Shown here: one piece after another, positions 58,602 to 64,000 of the stretch
Numbering within the stretch: the first letter of the stretch is position 1
How the letters are laid out: every line of letters begins with the position of its first letter
Source: a bacterium
Lineage (GTDB): Bacteria; Zhuqueibacterota; Zhuqueibacteria; Oleimicrobiales; Geothermoviventaceae
Reading direction: 5' to 3'
Assembly (NCBI GenBank): GCA_028275345.1
Contig: JAPWUV010000006.1
Location: 1 to 64,000, forward strand
DNA length: 64,000 nt
Translations under genes and position numbers: made by a program
Notes under the pieces: generated by a model
Database searches by the model: none
Seen by the model: the letters and a program-made list of their open reading frames with translations, nothing else
What the model was told of the DNA's origin: nothing

Positions 58602-60290
58602 ATGCGAAGGGATCTCAAGGCGATCGCAGATCGGGAATTCGATCTCTTGGTGGTGGGGGGAGGGATCCACGGGGCGGCCATCGCCTACGATGCCGCCCAG
58701 CGGGGACTCCGCGTGGCTCTGGTGGAGAGGAACGATTTCGGCTCGGCGACCTCGTCCAACAGCCTCAAGATCGTGCACGGCGGGCTTCGGTACTTGCAGC
58801 ATGCCGATTTCCGGCGAATGCGCGAATCGATCCGCGAAAGGCGCACGCTGATGCGCATCGCCCCTCACCTTGTCCATCCCCTGCGGTTCGTAGTGCCCAC
58901 CTACGGCCATTTGATCAAGGGGCCCGAGGTCTTCGCCATGGCCCTGCTCCTGAACGGGATCATTGGCGCCGACCGGAACCGGCGGCTTCCCCCGGAGCAA
59001 AGACTGCCCTTCGGGGAGATCCTCTCCGCCGACGAATTTCGCCGCTTAGCTCCAATGGTTGATGGCAGCCATCTCACCGGCGGGGTCGTCTGGTACGATG
59101 CCCAGATGTACAATTCCGAAAGGCTCCTCCTCGCCTTCGTGGAATCCGCCGTGGAGCAGGGAGCCCAGGTCGCCAATTACGTGGAGGCCAAGAGATACCT
59201 GCAGCGAGACGGCCGGGTGAACGGGATCGAAGCCGTAGATCGCCTCACCGGAACCTCCTTCGAAATCCGAGCCCGCGTCACGGTGAATGCATGCGGTCCA
59301 TGGTACAATGAGCTATTGCGGAGATTGGGCTTGGAAGGGCGGGAGGAACCCTTGGCCTTATCGCTGGCGATTAACCTGGTGAGCGTGCGCCAGCTCACGC
59401 GGGATTGCGCCATTGGCTTTTACAGCCATCGCCAATACAGAGATCAGGATTCCGTGATTTCCCGGGGTTCCCGCCTGCTCTTCGTCGCACCGTGGAGAAA
59501 GGTGAATCTCCTGGGGACGGCTCACCTACCCTACCGGGAGAGCGCCGATTCCCTCGCCGTGGAGCCCGGCCTGTTGGCCGACTTCCTTCGTGAGATCCAG
59601 GAGGCCATTCCCGGAGCCGAGATCGATGGCCGCGATATCCGCTTCTATCACGCTGGACTTCTGCCGATGCGACCCAATCGGAGCGCCTCCCACGAGGTCA
59701 CCCTGATCAAGCGGCACCGCATTGTCGATCACGAGAAGATCCACAGTTTGCCCGGGCTGATTTCCCTGATCGGGGTGAAATACACCACGGCGCGCGCGGT
59801 GGCGGAGGAGGTGACAAACCTGGCCTTCCGCAAGCTCGGGCGGAAAAGTCCGCCCTGCCAGACAGCCGACACGCCCCTCACCGGTGGTGAAATGGAGAGC
59901 TTCTCGGGATTCGAAAAGTCCGAGCTCCCGCGACTGACCCGCTACGTTTCCCCCGAACTCGCCTCGACTCTCCTGCACAATTACGGCACTCGCTTCTTGC
60001 GATTGCTGACCTACTTCGAGACTTCGCCCCACTGGGCGGAACCGGTGGGTCAGGGGCTCCCTGTGGTCAAGGCGCAAATCCTGCACGCAGTGCGCGAGGA
60101 AATGGCGCAGAAACTCTCCGATGTGGTTTTCCGCCGCACCGATCTTGCCATGTTCGGATCCCCGGCGCCCGAAGCTCTGCGGATGGCCGCCGAGATCATG
60201 GCCAATGAGCTCGGATGGAACGGAAAGCGGATGCGGCAGGAGATCGAAGAGGTGCTCAGCGTGTTCCGCCCGCTGGAGGGATTACACTGA
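58602..60290 (+). CDS. glpD: FAD-dependent glycerol-3-phosphate dehydrogenase (GlpD-like)
   Basis: 562 residues from ATG 58602, with AGGAAGGA upstream. FDLLVVGGGIHGAAIAYDA is the FAD-binding motif; LVERNDFGSATSSNSLKIVH and GGLRYLQ are GlpA/GlpD signatures. VRFLLTYF-like and SLIGVKYTTARAVAEEV belong to the cap and C-terminal FAD part, followed by the helical GlpD extension (VREEMAQKLSDVVFRRTDLA). It oxidises glycerol 3-phosphate at the membrane and feeds quinones. No glpF or glpK is nearby; the ribulokinase at the right edge is a different FGGY member. Confidence 0.9.
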   Translation: MRRDLKAIADREFDLLVVGGGIHGAAIAYDAAQRGLRVALVERNDFGSATSSNSLKIVHGGLRYLQHADFRRMRESIRERRTLMRIAPHLVHPLRFVVPTYGHLIKGPEVFAMALLLNGIIGADRNRRLPPEQRLPFGEILSADEFRRLAPMVDGSHLTGGVVWYDAQMYNSERLLLAFVESAVEQGAQVANYVEAKRYLQRDGRVNGIEAVDRLTGTSFEIRARVTVNACGPWYNELLRRLGLEGREEPLALSLAINLVSVRQLTRDCAIGFYSHRQYRDQDSVISRGSRLLFVAPWRKVNLLGTAHLPYRESADSLAVEPGLLADFLREIQEAIPGAEIDGRDIRFYHAGLLPMRPNRSASHEVTLIKRHRIVDHEKIHSLPGLISLIGVKYTTARAVAEEVTNLAFRKLGRKSPPCQTADTPLTGGEMESFSGFEKSELPRLTRYVSPELASTLLHNYGTRFLRLLTYFETSPHWAEPVGQGLPVVKAQILHAVREEMAQKLSDVVFRRTDLAMFGSPAPEALRMAAEIMANELGWNGKRMRQEIEEVLSVFRPLEGLH

Positions 60291-60844
60291 CGGCCGCTAT
60301 CCCAAATCCCATCCTGCGTCCACCGAGAGCTCAGAAGGCACGAGGCTCCTCCCCTAGCGTCGACGCGAACGCCTAGGCCCGGGGCCACTCGAGCACGCCC
60401 CTCGGCTACCCGCTATCGAAGACGGCCCCTGCCTCGATGGTATCGTCCCGGCAGGCGATCACAACCGCCTCCCGCAAGCACGCCGGCGACTGACGGTGAT
60501 CCCTCCTCGGCCGGGCCGGCCGGAAACTGTCGCCCTTCCTTGCTTTCGAGTAGGCCAACAGGTGAAACAAGCTGCTCGCCGTAGCCCGTCGGGATAATCG
60601 CCTTGCGCCTTGGGCACACGATTCTTACATTTGCAGCTAGAGATTGCAGCTCGAATCCCTTTCGCACCGGATCCAGCGGGAGGTGTTGCCAAGGAACCGC
60701 CAGGACGCGCGGGGGTGGAGGCTGTTCGGGCAAAAGGAGCGGAAACGCACCAGTAAGCTGATCGACCCGCGTGGTCATTCGCGCTCGCACGGAAATGCCG
60801 CATTGACCTCGTCGACCCGAGAGGGATTAGCACGGGAGGGACGA
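60291..60844. other. Intergenic stretch before the multiheme cytochrome
   Basis: No supported gene. The frame of the cytochrome is open back to 60644 but lacks a signal peptide and ribosome-binding site there. A candidate promoter lies at 60603-60631. Confidence 0.4.
60603..60631 (+). promoter_or_regulatory. Candidate promoter of the multiheme cytochrome gene
   Basis: TTGCGC (60603-60608), 17 bases, TACATT (60626-60631). It would leave a leader of about 205 bases. Confidence 0.4.
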
Positions 60845-62791
60845 ATGCGTTCGGGTTGGAGATTCATGGCTTCCCTATTGGTGATCGCCGCATGGACCAC
60901 GGGCTCTCCGGGCCAGGAACAGCCCTCCTGCTTTGACTGTCATGCGGATTCGAGCTTGACCAAGCTCGGCCCGCAAGGGCAAGAGATCTCCCTCTACGTG
61001 GACTCCGCCGCCTTCCGGCGATCGGTGCACGCTGAGCTCGGATGCGTCGCCTGCCACGCTGACGTGCGGGAGATCCCACATCCGGAGACATTGGCGAAAG
61101 TGGATTGCGGGACCTGTCATGAACTGGAAAAGCAGGGCTGTTTTGAGGGGGTGCACGGAAGAGCGCTCCAGGCTGGCGACCCCGATGCTCCGAAGTGCTC
61201 GACCTGCCACGGTGCCCACGACATCCGGCCCGCGAGCGATGTCCAATCCCGGGTGCATCCTCGGAATCAGCCGCGAACGTGCGGGCAATGCCATGGTCAG
61301 GCCGAATTCGCCCGCCGGCACAAGCTGCCGAGTGCCCTGCCGCCCGCGGATTACGAGCGGAGCGTGCATGCACGGGCGGTCCAGGAAGGCTTGGAGGCCG
61401 CACCAACGTGCAGCAACTGCCACATGCTCCCGGGCACTCACATTTACCTCGAAGTGGCTAACCCGCAATCGCCAGTCAATAGCGCCAATGTCGCCCGGAC
61501 CTGCGGCCGCTGCCACGCCGACGTCGCGGAGGTATATCTCCAGAGCACCCACGGCACGGCGCTGGCCCGCGGAGTGAAGGAGGCGCCGACGTGCAACTTC
61601 TGCCACGGAGAGCATCGGATCCTCACCCCCGAAGAGCCTGGCTCTCCCGTCCGACCGGAACGAGTGTCAGAGGCGATCTGCGCGCCGTGCCATTCTTCTG
61701 AGGCCATGAACGAGAAACTTGGCCTGCCCCGGGACCGCGTTTCCACCTACCTCAATAGCTACCACGGGCTGGCCGTTCGTCGCGGCTCCAAAGTGGCCGC
61801 CAACTGCGCCAGCTGCCACGGGGTCCATAACATCTTCCGGCAGGACGACCCCCGCTCCACCGTCCATCCCGCCAATCTTCAGCAAACGTGCGGCAACTGC
61901 CATCCTGGAGCCACGCAGCAGTTCGCCAGCGTGAAGGTGCACAGCTATCGGAGTGCAGCTCAGCTCAAAGCTGCGTCCATCATCCGAAGCGCGTACGTTT
62001 TTCTCATCATCGTGATCATCGGCGGCATGTTCGTGCACAACTTCATCGTCTGGCTCTTCTACGTTGCGGAGAAGTACCGAAAAACACGCTCCGAGTCCGG
62101 CTTGCCACGCTTCAGCAAGGGAATGGTCTTCCAGCACTTCCTGTTGCTCGTCTCCTTCATCACCCTGGTCATCACCGGCTTTGCGCTGAAATTCCCCGAC
62201 GCTTTCCTCTTCCGCTTGCTCCTTCGGCTCGGCGTGGATGAGCCGCTGCGGGGACTGCTGCACCGAATCGCTGCCTCCGTGCTCATCGCCACTGCCATCT
62301 ACCATCTCTTCTGGATCTTCTTCACCCGGCACGGCCGACGGGAGATCCAGCGGCTGTTCCCGACGACGCAGGACGTGCTCGATCTCTGGAACACCTTGCG
62401 CTATTATCTCCGCCTGAGCTCGGAGCGGCCACAATACGCGAAGTACAATTACGTCGAGAAGGCGGAATACTGGGCGCTCGTTTGGGGCACGGTGGTGATG
62501 GTGCTCACCGGCTTCATCCTCTGGTTCCCCGAGACGGCCTCACGCATCTTGGGCCCGTGGGCTTTCCCCATCGCCGAGATCATCCACTACTACGAGGCGT
62601 GGCTTGCCACCCTGGCCATCGCCGTGTGGCATTTCTACTGGGCGATTTTCCACCCGGAAGAGTACCCGATGAGTTTCGTCTGGCTCCACGGGAAAATGCC
62701 GCACGAGGAAGTGGTGAAACATCGGCTTCCGTGGCTAGAAGAGGAACGCGAGCAACTCGCCCAGGAAGACAACAAGATGCTCCCCTCCTGA
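60845..62791 (+). CDS. 11-heme cytochrome c fused to cytochrome-b-like membrane domain
   Basis: 648 residues from ATG 60845 with GGGAGGG upstream. A signal peptide (MRSGWRFMASLLVIAAWTTG) precedes a periplasmic domain with eleven CxxCH motifs (CFDCH, CVACH, CGTCH, CSTCH, CGQCH, CSNCH, CGRCH, CNFCH, CAPCH, CASCH, CGNCH). From about residue 380 four or more transmembrane helices (IIRSAYVFLIIVIIGGMFVH, MVFQHFLLLVSFITLVITGF, LVWGTVVMVLTGFILWF, WLATLAIAVWHFYWAIF) with paired histidines look like a di-heme cytochrome b561/NapC-type quinol module. It probably moves electrons between quinones and a periplasmic or outer-membrane acceptor. The Ccm operon is needed to mature it. Confidence 0.9.
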   Translation: MRSGWRFMASLLVIAAWTTGSPGQEQPSCFDCHADSSLTKLGPQGQEISLYVDSAAFRRSVHAELGCVACHADVREIPHPETLAKVDCGTCHELEKQGCFEGVHGRALQAGDPDAPKCSTCHGAHDIRPASDVQSRVHPRNQPRTCGQCHGQAEFARRHKLPSALPPADYERSVHARAVQEGLEAAPTCSNCHMLPGTHIYLEVANPQSPVNSANVARTCGRCHADVAEVYLQSTHGTALARGVKEAPTCNFCHGEHRILTPEEPGSPVRPERVSEAICAPCHSSEAMNEKLGLPRDRVSTYLNSYHGLAVRRGSKVAANCASCHGVHNIFRQDDPRSTVHPANLQQTCGNCHPGATQQFASVKVHSYRSAAQLKAASIIRSAYVFLIIVIIGGMFVHNFIVWLFYVAEKYRKTRSESGLPRFSKGMVFQHFLLLVSFITLVITGFALKFPDAFLFRLLLRLGVDEPLRGLLHRIAASVLIATAIYHLFWIFFTRHGRREIQRLFPTTQDVLDLWNTLRYYLRLSSERPQYAKYNYVEKAEYWALVWGTVVMVLTGFILWFPETASRILGPWAFPIAEIIHYYEAWLATLAIAVWHFYWAIFHPEEYPMSFVWLHGKMPHEEVVKHRLPWLEEEREQLAQEDNKMLPS

Positions 62792-62796
62792 GGCCT

Positions 62797-62822
62797 GAGG
62801 GCGCGGTTCGAACCGCGCCCTC
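62797..62822 (+). terminator. Perfect palindromic hairpin between cytochrome and ribulokinase genes
   Basis: GAGGGCGCGGTTC-GAACCGCGCCCTC (62797-62822), a 26-base perfect palindrome directly after the cytochrome stop. No T-run, but the location between converging genes suits a bidirectional terminator. The 160 bases to 62983 hold nothing else recognised. Confidence 0.55.
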
Positions 62823-62983
62823 GCCTACCCCTGCGGGAGGGAGAATCGCAACGGGACCCAGCGTCACAAGGGGGAAGGCGCTTTGCGGTGTCGTTGAGGG
62901 GGTGGATCTGCCGCGCCGAAGGGGGGAAGCTTCGCGCTCACGGCGTTTCAGCTGGCGCGCGGACGGTTCCCTTGCCGTTCGTG

Positions 62984-64000
62984 CTAATGGCCGGATCGCA
63001 GACGGCGCAGCAGCTTCATCACCTGATTCTCCCCTCGACCGAAGTAATCATACAGCCTCCGGTACTCGGCGAGAATCTGGTCGTAGATCCGCATGTGCTC
63101 GGGAATGGGACGGAAGCTCTCGTCCCTGAGGTGCGCCATATGCCGGATGGCCTCCCGGATGCTGTCGTAGCCACCCGCGGCTTTCCCGGCAGCCACCGCC
63201 CCGTACATCGCTGCGCCGAGGGCTCCTGCCAGCTCCGAGCGCGCCACCTTGATCTCCTTCCCCAACACGTCGGCGTAGATTTGCATCAGCATGCGATTCC
63301 GAGTGAGACCGCCGCAAGCGTAGAACTCATCCACGGCCACGCCTCCTCGGACGAAGGTATCCACGATCACCCGAGTTCCGAAGGCCGTGCTCTCGATCAG
63401 AGCCCGGTAGATCTCCTCCGCGGTTGTGGACAGGGTGGCGCCGATGAGCAGGCCGCTGAGATCGTAATCGATGAGGACGGAGCGGCAACCGTTCCACCAG
63501 TCGAGGGCCAAAAGTCCAGACTGCCCTGGTCTCAGCGCAGCGGCCTTTTCCTCCAGCAAGGCGTGCAGGTCCACGCCGCGTCTTTTGGCCTCCTCGTGGT
63601 AGACCGGCGGCACTCCATTGCGGATGAACCAGGCGAAGATGTCGCCGACGGCAGCCTGCCCCGCTTCGTAGCCGAAGTACCCGGGCAGGATCCCATCCTC
63701 GACCACCCCGCTGATCCCTTCGATCGCTAGCCGCCGCTCGGACACGACCATGTGGCAGGTTGAGGTGCCCATGATCAGAGCCATTTTGCCCGGACCGTCC
63801 ACGGTGGTGGCTGGGACCCCCACGTGGGCATCAATGACGCTTACGGCCACAGGCGTGCCCGGAACAAGCCCCGTGAGTTTCGCCATCTCCGGTGTGAGCT
63901 CCCCCGCCTTTTGACCGATGGGCACCACTTCCCCGCGCAGCTTCTCCTCCACAAGGTTTTCCAACCTCGGATCCAGCGCCTTGAAGAACTCCTTGCTCGG
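62984..64000 (-). CDS. araB: L-ribulokinase-like FGGY kinase (partial, runs off right edge)
   Basis: At least 338 residues are visible; the frame continues to the window end, so the N-terminal half is missing. [61 protein letters not shown] and [20 protein letters not shown] match AraB ribulokinases rather than xylulokinases or glycerol kinases. It would phosphorylate L-ribulose in arabinose use. Confidence 0.88.
   Translation of the reverse strand, partial: PSKEFFKALDPRLENLVEEKLRGEVVPIGQKAGELTPEMAKLTGLVPGTPVAVSVIDAHVGVPATTVDGPGKMALIMGTSTCHMVVSERRLAIEGISGVVEDGILPGYFGYEAGQAAVGDIFAWFIRNGVPPVYHEEAKRRGVDLHALLEEKAAALRPGQSGLLALDWWNGCRSVLIDYDLSGLLIGATLSTTAEEIYRALIESTAFGTRVIVDTFVRGGVAVDEFYACGGLTRNRMLMQIYADVLGKEIKVARSELAGALGAAMYGAVAAGKAAGGYDSIREAIRHMAHLRDESFRPIPEHMRIYDQILAEYRRLYDYFGRGENQVMKLLRRLRSGH

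Noticed and set aside
60600-60680. tRNA-like segment with a CTCGAAT loop
   Set aside because: The arms do not pair into a T-stem or an acceptor stem and no anticodon arm can be built.
1-64000. CRISPR arrays, insertion sequences, rRNA, phage genes
   Set aside because: I looked for evenly spaced repeats, transposase-like motifs, terminal inverted repeats and conserved rRNA segments on both strands and found none.

Overview
The window is a GC-rich, gene-dense piece of a bacterial chromosome. It shows no rRNA, tRNA, CRISPR array, insertion sequence or phage gene that I can recognise. The cell is almost certainly diderm: there is a complete TolC/adaptor/RND efflux set, a C-terminal outer-membrane-like fragment, and two secreted proteins ending in the FlgD-like sorting/Ig module (F/YPNPF...) common in Bacteroidota, Calditrichota, KSB1, Zixibacteria and similar groups. 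A branched-polyamine synthase (bpsA) next to speD points to a thermophile. A peroxiredoxin with an in-frame TGA and a bacterial SECIS-like hairpin shows that the cell uses selenocysteine. A thermophilic, probably uncultured FCB-type lineage is my best guess, but it is an inference.

Layout. 1-2411: end of an outer-membrane-like gene and a FakA/FakB-like fusion. 2978-6857: operon of three Tat-exported sugar enzymes (Gfo/Idh/MocA oxidoreductase, xylose-isomerase-like TIM barrel, enolase superfamily) behind a near-consensus promoter. 7238-10045: large secreted multi-domain protein. 10175-16606 (minus): SPL-type radical SAM enzyme with a ParB-like partner, a lone receiver, PtsN, a SpoU-type RNA methyltransferase, a small secreted protein and a sigma-54 activator. 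16867-21822 (minus): overlapping operon amrB-like, DUF2520 protein, PHP phosphatase, dGTPase-like enzyme and EcfA-like ATPase. 22279-28600 (minus): tetR-tolC-adaptor-RND efflux operon with a clear TetR operator. 28809-29669: ECF sigma factor and zinc-finger anti-sigma.

30011-36282 (plus) is a cytochrome c maturation operon: ccmE, ccmF, a short CcmI-like gene, an unfamiliar membrane-anchored protein, ccmA, ccmB, ccmC and a tiny ccmD. CcmE carries CxxxY instead of the usual heme-binding HxxxY, and no ccmG or ccmH is present, so this looks like the reduced 'Ccm*' type. An 11-heme cytochrome c fused to a cytochrome-b-like membrane domain at 60845-62791 is a likely client.

36483-49824 holds a dicarboxylate symporter, a histidine kinase with a response regulator that combines a receiver, a TackOD1-like zinc-ribbon block and a degenerate GGDEF domain, then a long minus-strand run: GYF-MinD ATPase, GroEL with an atypical tail, two pseudouridine synthases, an RlmI-type methyltransferase, glycerate 2-kinase, pyruvate kinase and a small membrane protein that seems to start at CTG. 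49929-57846 holds aconitase, the divergent selenoperoxiredoxin, the bpsA-speD polyamine operon and a fused sugar kinase/nucleotidyltransferase. 58602-64000 holds a glycerol-3-phosphate dehydrogenase-like flavoprotein, the multiheme cytochrome and the end of a ribulokinase gene.

Taken together, the genes describe a respiring sugar- and glycerate-using heterotroph with outer-membrane export, selenium-dependent peroxide defence and a non-classical route of heme attachment.
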